Assembly (NCBI GenBank): GCA_048527645.1
Contig: DBGFNI010000079.1
Span: 1 to 13,435, forward strand
Direction: 5' to 3'
DNA from: HGM12669 sp048527645
Lineage (GTDB): Bacteria; Bacillota; Clostridia; Oscillospirales; CAG-272
DNA: 13,435 nt
The position numbers and the translations under genes were made by a program. Numbering within the stretch: the first letter of the stretch is position 1; every line of letters starts with the position of its first letter. Under the pieces are notes generated by a model. That model had not been told where the DNA came from. It made no database searches and saw only the letters and a list, made by a program, of their open reading frames with translations. Of this stretch, positions 1-7,298 are shown one piece after another.

Positions 1-97
1 GCAATTGCCGGACTTTCCCGGCATCATCATAAGTGACTTTTATGGGGGGCGGCTGAACACTGCCCCCACTGTTATGTAAACCGGACGGGGTGAATAT

Positions 98-622
98 ATG
101 AAAAAAAACGCCATATGGAGAGCAGGACTGTGGTATCTTGTTGCGTTTCTTTGCGTCGCGCTGGATCAGATCACCAAGTGGCTGGCCGTGCGGTATCTAA
201 AGCCCATGGACACCCTGCCGCTGTGGAAGAATGTGCTGCATCTGACCTACGCGACAAACCGCGGCGCGGCCTTTTCCATTTTGGCTGACCGGCGTTGGGT
301 TTTCATGTCGGTTTCTGTGCTCAGCATTGTGCTGCTGGCTGCTTTGGTGTGGTATTTCCGCCGCGGCAGCGCGCCGTTTTGCCTGTCGCTGTCGATGCTT
401 CTCGGCGGCGGGGTCGGCAACATGATTGACCGCGTGGCGCAGGGGTATGTTGTGGACTTTATTGACTTTCGTGCGATCCATTTTGCAATTTTCAATGTTG
501 CGGACTGCTTTGTTTGCATCGGTTGTGCGCTGCTGCTGATCGATGTGCTGTTTTTCGACAAACGGCAGGGAAAGACGTTGCCCGATGCGGAACAGAAGGA
601 AGAGGAAAAGCATGTCGGATGA
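98..622 (+). CDS. lspA: Lipoprotein signal peptidase (signal peptidase II)
   Basis: Membrane aspartyl peptidase that removes the signal peptide from diacylglyceryl-prolipoproteins after Lgt has modified the lipobox cysteine. The 174-residue product has the usual family length. It shows the family blocks in order: DQITKW (residues 23-28), TNRGAAFS (53-60), GNMIDR (107-112), VVDFIDF (118-124) and FNVADCF (132-138). By family knowledge the catalytic aspartates correspond to D120 and D136. Hydrophobic stretches near residues 9-22, 67-87, 95-110 and 129-152 fit the four-helix topology. The tail (KRQGKTLPDAEQKEEEKH) is charged and cytoplasmic. The start ATG follows GACGGGGTG with a short spacer. 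The 3' end overlaps the next gene by 11 nt, so the two are almost certainly translationally linked, as in the common lspA-rluD pair of Firmicutes. Confidence 0.97.
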   Translation: MKKNAIWRAGLWYLVAFLCVALDQITKWLAVRYLKPMDTLPLWKNVLHLTYATNRGAAFSILADRRWVFMSVSVLSIVLLAALVWYFRRGSAPFCLSLSMLLGGGVGNMIDRVAQGYVVDFIDFRAIHFAIFNVADCFVCIGCALLLIDVLFFDKRQGKTLPDAEQKEEEKHVG

Positions 623-1580
623 GAGATGCGGCGAGCAGCTGCTGCTTTGCGCGGATTGCGGCGGCATGCGGCTGGACAGCTTTCTGAAAGAACACACAGA
701 ACTTTCACGGTCTGCGGCACAAAAGCTGATTGCACTGGGAAATGTGACGGTAAACGGCTCTGTCGCTGATAAAAATGTCCGTTTGAACGAAGGGGACGCC
801 GTCGCCGTGACGGTTCCGCCGCCCGTCGAGCTGTGTGCACAGGCGGAGAACATCCCCATTGAGATTGTATACGAAGACGATGCGCTTCTTGTTGTGAACA
901 AGCCGCAGGGCATGGTGGTGCATCCCGCAGCCGGCAACGAGAGCGGCACGCTGGTAAACGCGCTGCTGTATCATTGCCGCGGCCGTCTATCGTCGATCAA
1001 CGGCGTGATTCGGCCGGGCATTGTGCATCGGATCGACAAGGACACCAGCGGGCTGTTGATCGTTGCCAAGACGGATCAGGCGCATGTGAAGCTCGCCGAG
1101 CAGATCAGCGCGCATTCCTTTTCCCGCCGGTATCACGCGATTGTGATCGGCGATCTCAAGGAGGAGCGCGGCAGGATCGACCGCCCGATTGACCGGCATC
1201 CCACCGACCGCAAAAAAATGGCGGTTTGTGCGCCGGGCAAGGGGCGCTGTGCCGTGACCAATTACCGCGTGCTGGAGCATTTATGCGGATACACGCTGAC
1301 GGAGTTTTCTCTGGAGACGGGACGCACGCATCAGATCCGCGTGCACATGGCCTCGATGGGGAAGCCGATTTTAGGCGATCCTGTTTACGGCAGAGGCAGC
1401 GATCCGTTTGAAAGACAAAATCGTGATCTGCTGCACGGGCAATGTCTGCATGCACAGCACATCGGCTTTGTCCATCCTCAGTCAGGTGTGTATATGGAAT
1501 TTGACGCACCGCGCCCCGCGGCGTTTGAACAGGTGCTGGAAAAGTTGAGAAACAGAGCAAAAGGGCTCGGCGGCATGTGA
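612..1580 (+). CDS. rluD: RluA/RluD-family ribosomal large subunit pseudouridine synthase (YlyB-like, S4 domain)
   Basis: Isomerises specific uridines of rRNA to pseudouridine; the exact target site cannot be read from sequence. The 322-residue protein has an N-terminal S4 RNA-binding domain (about residues 18-68, starting MRLDSFLKEH) and an RluA-type catalytic domain. The catalytic motif HRIDKDTSG lies at 139-147, with D142 as the expected nucleophile. It is followed by RYHAIVIG (173-180) and GRTHQIRVHMASMGKPILGD (237-256), all hallmark blocks. An in-frame start upstream at 543 would add 23 residues, but these lie inside lspA and have no Shine-Dalgarno sequence. The ATG at 612 is preceded by AAGGAAGAGGAAAAG and gives the normal family N-terminus. 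It overlaps the end of lspA by 11 nt. B. subtilis carries ylyB in the same position after lspA. The symbol rluD is given by family; orthology to E. coli RluD specifically is not shown. Confidence 0.94.
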   Translation: MSDERCGEQLLLCADCGGMRLDSFLKEHTELSRSAAQKLIALGNVTVNGSVADKNVRLNEGDAVAVTVPPPVELCAQAENIPIEIVYEDDALLVVNKPQGMVVHPAAGNESGTLVNALLYHCRGRLSSINGVIRPGIVHRIDKDTSGLLIVAKTDQAHVKLAEQISAHSFSRRYHAIVIGDLKEERGRIDRPIDRHPTDRKKMAVCAPGKGRCAVTNYRVLEHLCGYTLTEFSLETGRTHQIRVHMASMGKPILGDPVYGRGSDPFERQNRDLLHGQCLHAQHIGFVHPQSGVYMEFDAPRPAAFEQVLEKLRNRAKGLGGM

Positions 1581-1609
1581 AATGCGCCGGGCACGGAAAG
1601 GATGATATT

Positions 1610-2092
1610 GTGAAAACAATTCTGGAAATGCTGGAGGAAGACAGTCATCTGACTGCCAAAGAACTTGCCGTTATGTACGACAAGGAGGAAGGCGATATTC
1701 GTCGCATGATCGACGACTATGAGCAGAGCGGCGTTATTTTGGGATACAAAACCGTGATCAACTGGGAGAGAACGGAGCGTGAGTATGTCTCTGCGCTGAT
1801 CGAGCTGAAGGTGATCCCGCAAGGGGAGCACGGATTTAATGAGATCGCAGAACGCATCTGCAATTTCCCGGAGGTGAAAAGCTGCTATCTGATGAGCGGC
1901 GGATTTGATCTCTGCCTGTTTTTGGAGGGGAAAACCATGCGTCAGGTGGCGCTGTTTGTAGCGGAAAAGCTTTCCCCGCTGCCCGCGGTGACCGCGACAG
2001 CCACACATTTCGTGCTGAAAACGTATAAGGGGGAGGGTGTGATCTTTGCCGATGCACCCCAGGCCGATATGAGAGAAGAGGGCGAGGTTTGA
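1610..2092 (+). CDS. Lrp/AsnC-family transcriptional regulator
   Basis: Predicted amino-acid-responsive DNA-binding regulator of 160 residues, the usual length for the family. The N-terminal winged helix-turn-helix (about 1-50) contains LTAKELAVMYDKEEGDIRRM, followed by the family-typical wing region SGVILGYKTVINW. The C-terminal half (about 60-140, from YVSALIELKVIPQG to ATHFVLKTYK) fits the RAM ligand-binding and oligomerisation domain. The frame is open from a GTG at 1577, but that would overlap the end of the pseudouridine synthase and add a non-family tail (KCAGHGKDD). The GTG at 1610 lies 8 nt after GGAAAGG and gives the canonical start MKTILEMLEED. Its stop is 1 nt before the aminotransferase start, so the two are a coupled pair. 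This pairing suggests, by inference, that it regulates or senses a substrate of that enzyme. The ligand is unknown. Confidence 0.9.
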   Translation: MKTILEMLEEDSHLTAKELAVMYDKEEGDIRRMIDDYEQSGVILGYKTVINWERTEREYVSALIELKVIPQGEHGFNEIAERICNFPEVKSCYLMSGGFDLCLFLEGKTMRQVALFVAEKLSPLPAVTATATHFVLKTYKGEGVIFADAPQADMREEGEV

Positions 2093-2093
2093 C

Positions 2094-3257
2094 GTGGATT
2101 ATTCTCAGATACTCAACCCGACCGTGCAGCAGACGAAGCCGTCGGGGATCCGCAAGTTTTTTGATTTGATGTCGGGACGCGAGGATGTGATTTCGCTGAC
2201 GGTGGGACAGCCTGATTTTGCAACGCCGTGGCACATCCGCGAAGCGGGCATCAAAAGTCTGGAGGACGGGAAAACATATTATACCGCGAACGCGGGCATG
2301 CCGCAGCTGCGCGAGGAAATCTGCGCGTATATGGCACGCCGCTTTGCGCTGCAATATGATCCGCAGCGCGAATGCATTGTGACGGTGGGCGGCAGTGAGG
2401 CCATTGATCTGGCGCTGCGCACGGTGGTCTGCCCCGGGGACGAGGTGATTCTCCCGCTGCCGGCGTTCGTTTGCTATGAGCCGCTGATCACGGTTGCCGG
2501 CGGCGTTCCCGTGATGATTCAGACAAAAAAAGAAAACCGTTTCAAGCTGACGGCGGAGGAGCTGCGGGCGGCTATCACGCCGAAAACCAAGCTTGTGATT
2601 CTGCCGTTTCCGAACAATCCGACCGGCGCCGTGCTGGAAAAAGACGATCTGGAGCAATTGGCTGCGGTGCTGCGCGGTACAAACATCATGGTGCTCTCAG
2701 ATGAGATATACGCAGAACTGACATACGGCAGGCGGCACGTTTCCATTGCCTCTCTGCCGGGCATGGCGGAGCGCACGATCATTACAAGCGGCTTTTCCAA
2801 GGCGTATGCGATGACCGGCTGGCGGCTGGGCTATGTGCTCGGACCCGCGCCGGTGATCAAACAAATGTATAAGCTGCATCAGTACGGAATCATGTGCGCG
2901 CCCACGGTCAGCCAATATGCGGCGGTTGAGGCGCTGAAAAACGGTGACGAGGATATTGAATACATGAAGAGTCAGTATAACCGCCGCCGCATTTTGATCT
3001 TGGAAGGGCTGGAACAGCTGGGGATGGAGTGCTTTGCACCGAAGGGCGCGTTTTATGTGTTTCCAAAGCTCCCGGAGCTTGGCTTAAGCAGTGAGGCGTT
3101 TTGCGAAAAGCTGCTGGATGAGCAGGGGGTGGCTTTGGTACCGGGCACCGCGTTCGGCGATTGCGGCGAGGGCTTTGCACGGATTTCCTATGCATATTCC
3201 GTAAAGCATATCACCAAAGCATTGGAACGGATTGAACGGTTTTTGGAGCAGCAATGA
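2094..3257 (+). CDS. Class I/II (fold type I) PLP-dependent aminotransferase
   Basis: Transfers an amino group between an amino acid and a 2-oxo acid using pyridoxal phosphate. The 387-residue length and motifs place it in the aspartate aminotransferase-like superfamily. These are SLTVGQPDFATP (34-45), TYYTANAGMPQLREE (61-75, the substrate-entry region), GGSEAIDLALR (99-109), PFPNNPTGAVL (171-181, with N175), LSDEIYAELTYG (201-212, with D203 and Y206), SGFSKAYAMTGWRLGY (232-247, with K236 as the Schiff-base lysine), and FARISYAYS (361-369, with R363 as the carboxylate-binding arginine). It starts with GTG, 1 nt after the stop of the Lrp-type regulator, with GAGGGCGAGG just upstream inside that gene. 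It ends in a 4-nt ATGA overlap with ispE. The sequence resembles PatA or AspC-like enzymes acting on aromatic or acidic amino acids, but the substrate cannot be assigned from motifs alone. Confidence 0.94.
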   Translation: MDYSQILNPTVQQTKPSGIRKFFDLMSGREDVISLTVGQPDFATPWHIREAGIKSLEDGKTYYTANAGMPQLREEICAYMARRFALQYDPQRECIVTVGGSEAIDLALRTVVCPGDEVILPLPAFVCYEPLITVAGGVPVMIQTKKENRFKLTAEELRAAITPKTKLVILPFPNNPTGAVLEKDDLEQLAAVLRGTNIMVLSDEIYAELTYGRRHVSIASLPGMAERTIITSGFSKAYAMTGWRLGYVLGPAPVIKQMYKLHQYGIMCAPTVSQYAAVEALKNGDEDIEYMKSQYNRRRILILEGLEQLGMECFAPKGAFYVFPKLPELGLSSEAFCEKLLDEQGVALVPGTAFGDCGEGFARISYAYSVKHITKALERIERFLEQQ

Positions 3258-4120
3258 GACAGGTGCAGCAAGAGGCGAAGGCAAAAATCAATTTGTTTTT
3301 GTCGGCGGGAGAAAAGGCAGCCAACGGTTACCATCCTGTCGATACGGTGATGCAGACGGTTTCGCTGTCTGATACGGTGCGGATCGCCAAAGCGGACAGC
3401 GGGATTCATCTGACGCTCACCGGCGCGGATTTGCCGGCGGACGAAAGCAATCTTGCTTACCGTGCGGCGGCATTGTTTTTGCAGGCATTTTCCGTTGACA
3501 GCGGGGTTGACATCGCTTTGCACAAAGAGATTCCCGCCGGGGCGGGACTTGGGGGAGGCAGCGCGGATGCCGCGGCGGTTTTGCGCGGATTGCGCGCGCT
3601 GTTTGACATTCCGTGTGACACGCAGCGCCTGTGTGAAATGGGTGCGCTGCTTGGCGCGGACGTGCCGTTTTGCGTGCGCGGCGGCGCCTGTCGCGGGGAG
3701 GGAATCGGCGAACGGCTGACGCCATGTGCACCGCTGCCGCCGTGCTGTGTTGTGATTGCAAAGCCGAATGTCGGAATTAGCACCGCTGCCGCATATGCGG
3801 CGGTGGATGCGCTGGTGCCGGTGGAGATGCTTTCTGCTGACGGGATGCTGCACGCCCTGTCAGAGGGCAAACTGCACGACATTTGCAACCATCTGTACAA
3901 CCGCTTTGAAGACGCGGTATATCCGAACTACCCGCAAATCGCCGCGCTGACGGACAAGCTCGTTGCGGCCGGTGCGCGCGGAGCGATCATGACCGGGAGC
4001 GGCTCGGCGGTGTTCGGAATTTTTGAACTGTCGCAGGAGCGGTCTGCCCGGGCGGTCGTTGATGCCTTGCGTGCGACGGGCAATTTCGCATGTCTGACCG
4101 CACCTGCAATGAGCGAGTGA
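3254..4120 (+). CDS. ispE: 4-diphosphocytidyl-2-C-methyl-D-erythritol kinase
   Basis: Phosphorylates the 2-hydroxyl of CDP-methylerythritol with ATP, the fourth step of the MEP (non-mevalonate) pathway to isopentenyl diphosphate. The 288-residue GHMP-family kinase shows the IspE N-terminal block AKINLFL (10-16, with K11) and NGYHPVDTVMQTVSL (24-38). It also has the glycine-rich ATP loop PAGAGLGGGSADAAA (94-108), GADVPFC (134-140, with D136 as the expected catalytic aspartate), and the C-terminal GHMP block MTGSGSAVFGIF (246-257). All expected motifs are intact. The ATG overlaps the aminotransferase stop by 4 nt and follows TTTTTGGAGCAGCA, so translation is probably coupled. Its presence indicates that the organism makes isoprenoids by the MEP route, as is usual for clostridia. 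Confidence 0.97.
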   Translation: MRQVQQEAKAKINLFLSAGEKAANGYHPVDTVMQTVSLSDTVRIAKADSGIHLTLTGADLPADESNLAYRAAALFLQAFSVDSGVDIALHKEIPAGAGLGGGSADAAAVLRGLRALFDIPCDTQRLCEMGALLGADVPFCVRGGACRGEGIGERLTPCAPLPPCCVVIAKPNVGISTAAAYAAVDALVPVEMLSADGMLHALSEGKLHDICNHLYNRFEDAVYPNYPQIAALTDKLVAAGARGAIMTGSGSAVFGIFELSQERSARAVVDALRATGNFACLTAPAMSE

Positions 4121-4145
4121 ACTGCTGTGCCGGGACGGAGATGAA

Positions 4146-5381
4146 ATGAGAATGGAACAGACGAAAAAGGCGCCGGAGCTGTTGAGCCCGGCTGGGAATT
4201 TTGAAAAAATGCAGGCTGCCTTGCTTTACGGCGCGGACGCGGTGTATTTGGCCGGAGAGCGTTTCGGCATGCGTGCGGCGGCGGATAATTTTTCAATCGA
4301 AGAGCTGCAGCGCGCCTGCGACGAAACGCACGCGTGCGGAAAACGGCTGTACCTGACCTTAAACGTGATGCCCCGGCAGTATGAGTATGACGACTTGAAG
4401 CGGTATTTACGCAAGATTGCGCCGTTTGGCATTGACGCGTTTATCGTTGCGGATCTCGGTGTGATGCAGCTTTTGCAAAAGGTGATTCCCGGCTGTGAAA
4501 TTCACATTTCCACACAGGCGAACACCGTCAGTGCGCCCGCGGCGCAGGCGTGGTACAATTTGGGCGCCAAGCGTGTCGTGCTGGCACGGGAACTGACCCT
4601 GGACGAGATCGGCGAAATCCGCTCGAATGTCCCGCGGGAGCTGGAGCTGGAATGCTTCATTCACGGGTCGATGTGCATCTCGTACAGCGGGCGCTGCCTG
4701 CTGTCCAACCATATGACCGGGCGGGACGGCAACCGCGGGCAGTGCGCGCAGCCTTGCCGATGGAACTATGTGATCTACGAAGAGAAGCGCCCGGACATGC
4801 CGATTCCGCTTGAGGAGGACAGCCTGGGCACATACATCATGAGCTCTAAGGATTTGTGCATGATTGCGCATATTCCGGAACTGATGAACAGCGGGATTGA
4901 TTCCTTCAAAATCGAGGGTCGGATGAAAAGCGCGTATTACACGGCGGTGATCACCAACGCCTACCGTATGGCGATGGACGCCTATTTTGCCGACCCGGGC
5001 GGTTATGTTTTTGACCCGCTTTGGCTGCGGGAGGCGGAAAGCGTAAGCCATCGCGCGTATGCAACGGGATACTTTTTTGACAGCTGCCGGGAAAACGCGC
5101 AGACGGTGACGGACACGGGATATCTGCGGGAAAAGGCGTATCTTGCGACCGCAGAGCAGTATGACCCGCAGCAGGGGCTCGCCCTGTTTGTGCAGCGCAA
5201 CAAGCTGACGCGGCACACCGATGTGGAACTGATTTCGCCGGGGCAGGTCGGCCGTGCTTTTCGCGTGGATGAAATGTATGATGAAAACAAAGCGCCCATC
5301 GAGAGCGCGCCGCACCCCGCTATGCGGTTTTGGATTCCGGTGCCGTTTGCGGTGAAGCCGGGGGATATTTTGCGGGCGTAA
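4146..5381 (+). CDS. U32 family protein, TrhP/YrrO-like (tRNA uridine-34 hydroxylation), historically 'peptidase U32'
   Basis: The 411-residue protein begins APELLSPAGNFEKMQAALLY (9-28), the U32 signature start. Its core motif region runs from ECFIHGSMC (169-177) through YSGRC (180-184) and NRGQC (196-200) to QPCRW (202-206). These cysteines (C177, C184, C200, C204) match the cluster thought to hold an Fe-S centre in RlhA/TrhP-type U32 proteins. SFKIEGRMKS follows further on, and the end PGDILRA resembles YegQ/YrrO proteins. Family knowledge: TrhP of E. coli (YegQ) and its B. subtilis counterparts (YrrN/YrrO) are needed for prephenate-dependent 5-hydroxyuridine formation at the tRNA wobble position. 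The old peptidase label is therefore probably misleading. The start ATG is 5 nt after GGAG. An ATG two codons later is an alternative. The gene sits 25 nt after ispE and 23 nt before the sugar kinase. Confidence 0.88.
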   Translation: MRMEQTKKAPELLSPAGNFEKMQAALLYGADAVYLAGERFGMRAAADNFSIEELQRACDETHACGKRLYLTLNVMPRQYEYDDLKRYLRKIAPFGIDAFIVADLGVMQLLQKVIPGCEIHISTQANTVSAPAAQAWYNLGAKRVVLARELTLDEIGEIRSNVPRELELECFIHGSMCISYSGRCLLSNHMTGRDGNRGQCAQPCRWNYVIYEEKRPDMPIPLEEDSLGTYIMSSKDLCMIAHIPELMNSGIDSFKIEGRMKSAYYTAVITNAYRMAMDAYFADPGGYVFDPLWLREAESVSHRAYATGYFFDSCRENAQTVTDTGYLREKAYLATAEQYDPQQGLALFVQRNKLTRHTDVELISPGQVGRAFRVDEMYDENKAPIESAPHPAMRFWIPVPFAVKPGDILRA

Positions 5382-5404
5382 GACGACCCAGAAAGGATAC
5401 AGCG

Positions 5405-6694
5405 ATGATTGCTTTGGGACTGGACATTGGGACGACAAGTGTATGCGGCGTGCTTTTCGATGCGCAGAGCGGCACCTGTCTGCAGGCGTTAACGCTGCAA
5501 AACGACTCGTTTTTGACGGATCGTGCTGCCTTTGAACGTGTGCAGGATGTGCAGAAGATTGTCTGCCGTGTGGATGAGCTTTTGACGCGGCTGTACCGGG
5601 AGGATGTCGGCGTGATCGGCGTGACAGGGCAGATGCACGGAATTTTGTATTTGGATCGTGAGGGGCAGCCCCTCAGCCCTCTGTACACCTGGCAGGATGG
5701 ACGCGGTAATTTGCAGGATGCAAACGGTGTGCGTTATGCGGACCGTCTGCGGGGCGCCTCCGGCTTTGGCACGGTGACGGATTTGTATAACGCGGAGCAC
5801 GCTTTGGTTCCGCAAGAGGCGGCGGTGTTCTGCACGATTCACGATTATATCGCGATGCGCCTGGCAGGACAGAAAACGCCCCTGGTGCACACCTCCGACG
5901 CCGCCAGTCTCGGTGCTTACGATGCGCGGGAGCATGCGTTTACAATTGAGAATGCCCGCTTGCCGCGTGTGACGAAACACTTTGACATCATCGGTTCGTA
6001 TCGCAATACGCCTGTATGCGTGGCGATCGGCGATAATCAGGCGAGCTTTCTGAGTGCTGCCGGAGACGACTGCATGCTGATCAATGTCGGAACGGGCAGT
6101 CAGGTCTCTATTCCCGTGAAGGGCTATCACGAGGCGCTGGGGCTGGAAACAAGACCACTGAACGGAGATGATTATATTTTGGTCGGTTCTTCGCTTTGCG
6201 GCGGGCGTGCGTTTGCGATATTGGAGCATTTTTTTGCCGATGTGGTGCAGATGGCGACCGGCAGCGCGCCGGACAGCCTGTATGCCCAAATGGATGCGGT
6301 GCTGCGCGAGGATATCCAAACGTCTGTGAAAATGGACACCCGCTTTTCCGGGACGCGCCAGGACCCGACCGTGTGCGGCAGCATCACTGGGCTGCGCGAG
6401 GATAATTTCCGTGCGGCGGATTTACTTGTCGCTGCGATTGAGGGGATGAGCCGCGAGCTGCATGACATGTATCGCGCGAGCGGCGTGCGCGTGAAGCGGA
6501 TCACCGGCTCGGGCAACGGCCTGCGCCGTAATCCCGCCCTGCGACGTGTGACGGAGAAAATGTTTGGCATGCCGCTGCGCTTTCCTGCGCATCGGGAAGA
6601 GGCCGCAGTGGGTGCGGCAATGTCTGCGCTTTGTGCGGTGGGGGAATACCGCGATCTGCGTGATCTTGCGGCACACATTTCGTTTGAGGTATGA
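5405..6694 (+). CDS. FGGY-family carbohydrate kinase, sedoheptulokinase-like
   Basis: ATP-dependent sugar kinase of 429 residues with two actin-like ATPase domains. Visible motifs are the phosphate-1 loop LGLDIGTTSV (4-13), VTGQMHGILYLD (73-84), TWQDGRG (95-101), HDYIAMRLAG (146-155), and AIGDNQASFLSA (207-218, with D210 as the expected catalytic base). The later ATP-binding blocks are INVGTGSQVS (226-235) and ITGSGNGLRRNPAL. The WQDGR block, the following SGFGTVTDLYNA segment and GDNQAS resemble sedoheptulokinases (SHPK/CARKL) more than xylulo- or glycerol kinases. A sedoheptulose substrate is therefore inferred, not shown. The protein is shorter than typical FGGY kinases of about 480-520 residues, as SHPK-type members tend to be. 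The open frame extends upstream to 5330, but the ATG at 5405 follows AAAGGA by 7 nt and gives the canonical start. It is the last gene of the lspA cluster. Confidence 0.88.
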   Translation: MIALGLDIGTTSVCGVLFDAQSGTCLQALTLQNDSFLTDRAAFERVQDVQKIVCRVDELLTRLYREDVGVIGVTGQMHGILYLDREGQPLSPLYTWQDGRGNLQDANGVRYADRLRGASGFGTVTDLYNAEHALVPQEAAVFCTIHDYIAMRLAGQKTPLVHTSDAASLGAYDAREHAFTIENARLPRVTKHFDIIGSYRNTPVCVAIGDNQASFLSAAGDDCMLINVGTGSQVSIPVKGYHEALGLETRPLNGDDYILVGSSLCGGRAFAILEHFFADVVQMATGSAPDSLYAQMDAVLREDIQTSVKMDTRFSGTRQDPTVCGSITGLREDNFRAADLLVAAIEGMSRELHDMYRASGVRVKRITGSGNGLRRNPALRRVTEKMFGMPLRFPAHREEAAVGAAMSALCAVGEYRDLRDLAAHISFEV

Positions 6695-6716
6695 TTCTTC
6701 TTTCCTGCCCAAACAG

Positions 6717-6739
6717 TTTTCTGCTTTTGCTGCAGAAAA
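6717..6739 (+). terminator. Possible weak hairpin after the lspA cluster
   Basis: TTTTCTGC (6717-6724) and GCAGAAAA (6732-6739) form an 8-bp stem with a 7-nt loop, 22 nt after the sugar kinase stop. It is followed by A residues rather than a U-tract, so it is at best a weak transcript end. Confidence 0.25.
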
Positions 6740-6754
6740 AATATTGCAATCCAC

Positions 6755-6783
6755 TTGCAAATTGTGTTTTCTTGTGTTATACT
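6755..6783 (+). promoter_or_regulatory. Sigma-A promoter of the pheST operon
   Basis: TTGCAA (-35, 6755-6760) and TATACT (-10, 6778-6783) are separated by exactly 17 nt. Transcription should start near 6790, giving a leader of about 510 nt before pheS. A weaker alternative lies just before the T-box near 6940-6970 (TTGCCG with poor -10 candidates). Confidence 0.75.
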
Positions 6784-6789
6784 GTTAGT

Positions 6790-6974
6790 AATGGACCGGC
6801 ACAGCCGATCGGATTCTGCAAATCGGATTGCAATCATTATTCGGCTTTTGCGATCGCCGATGGTAAGCCTGTGGATGCGGCTCACGCTGCGGGCAAACCA
6901 GCAGCAGAACGCTTCGCTTTTGCCGGAACCGTATCGGGATTGCCGCATTTTTTAAAACTGAATGCATATCATAT
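6790..6974 (+). other. Unexplained leader segment between the promoter and the T-box
   Basis: About 185 nt lie between the predicted transcription start and the T-box Stem I. Short open frames exist here (for example from the ATG at 6791), but none has a Shine-Dalgarno sequence or a convincing protein. The motif ATCGGATT occurs twice close together (from about 6818 and 6832). I see no clear terminator or tRNA. The segment may simply be an extended 5' leader. Confidence 0.35.
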
Positions 6975-7262
6975 CAAAAAGCGCAGATGAAGTGCGCCCC
7001 GTCAGCAAAAAACCTTTCAGAGAACCTTTGCCAAGGCTGTGAGCAGAGGTAAGGCGGCAGACCGGGCATTTCCCTTCGGAGCTGTGAAAAGGAACGGAGT
7101 GAGCAGATGCGTTTGCTCCCTGTAGTTTTCACCGGGTCGTCCCGTTACAGACGCAGAGTGCTTACGCAGTGCGCTTCGCTTGCGTGAGAACACGGGTGGT
7201 ACCGCGAAAGGAACATTTTTTGCTTTCGTCCTGTGAAAGGGACGGAAGCTTTTTTGTTTTTG
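6975..7262 (+). ncRNA. T-box riboswitch leader sensing tRNA-Phe
   Basis: Controls pheST by binding uncharged tRNA-Phe. The T-box core GGGTGGTACCGCG lies at about 7194-7206. The distal Stem I hairpin pairs ACCTTTGC (7024-7031) with GCAGAGGT (7043-7050) and follows the CAGAGA bulge motif. Its loop carries GGCTGTGA. The likely specifier is TTC (Phe) at 7070-7072, immediately before the conserved CCTTCGGAGCTG; a second TTC at 7075-7077 is less well placed. A Stem III-like hairpin pairs CTTACGCA with TGCGTGAG (about 7160-7187). The antiterminator can pair GCGAAAG (7204-7210) with CTTTCGT (7223-7229), which excludes the terminator. The T in TGGT matches an A73 discriminator base on the tRNA. The 5' boundary is approximate. 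Confidence 0.93.
7222..7261 (+). terminator. Regulated intrinsic terminator of the pheS T-box
   Basis: GCTTTCGTCC (7222-7231) pairs with GGACGGAAGC (7240-7249), giving 10 bp with one G-U pair and an 8-nt loop. Six T residues, a G and five more T residues follow. The 5' arm is shared with the antiterminator, so only one of the two can form. Confidence 0.92.
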
Positions 7263-7298
7263 ACATACTTGCTATCAGAACGAAAGGGGACAGAACCA

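Noticed and set aside
1..97. Possible tail of an upstream gene, and a GGGGGC/GCCCCC hairpin at 45-67
   Set aside because: All three + frames stop within the first 79 nt and none gives a recognisable C-terminus. The hairpin lacks a U-tract. Too little sequence to call either.
4407..5438. 343-codon minus-strand open frame opposite the U32 gene
   Set aside because: Antisense to a clear U32 protein, low-complexity Arg/His-rich translation and no family match recognised.
6755..6955. 66-codon frame in the pheS leader (also from ATG 6791)
   Set aside because: The longer start overlaps the promoter itself, neither start has a Shine-Dalgarno sequence, and the translation resembles no protein.
7233..7298. 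22-codon N-terminal extension of pheS from an upstream ATG
   Set aside because: The upstream ATG lies inside the T-box terminator hairpin and would not be usable. The ATG at 7299 has a good SD and the usual PheS N-terminus.
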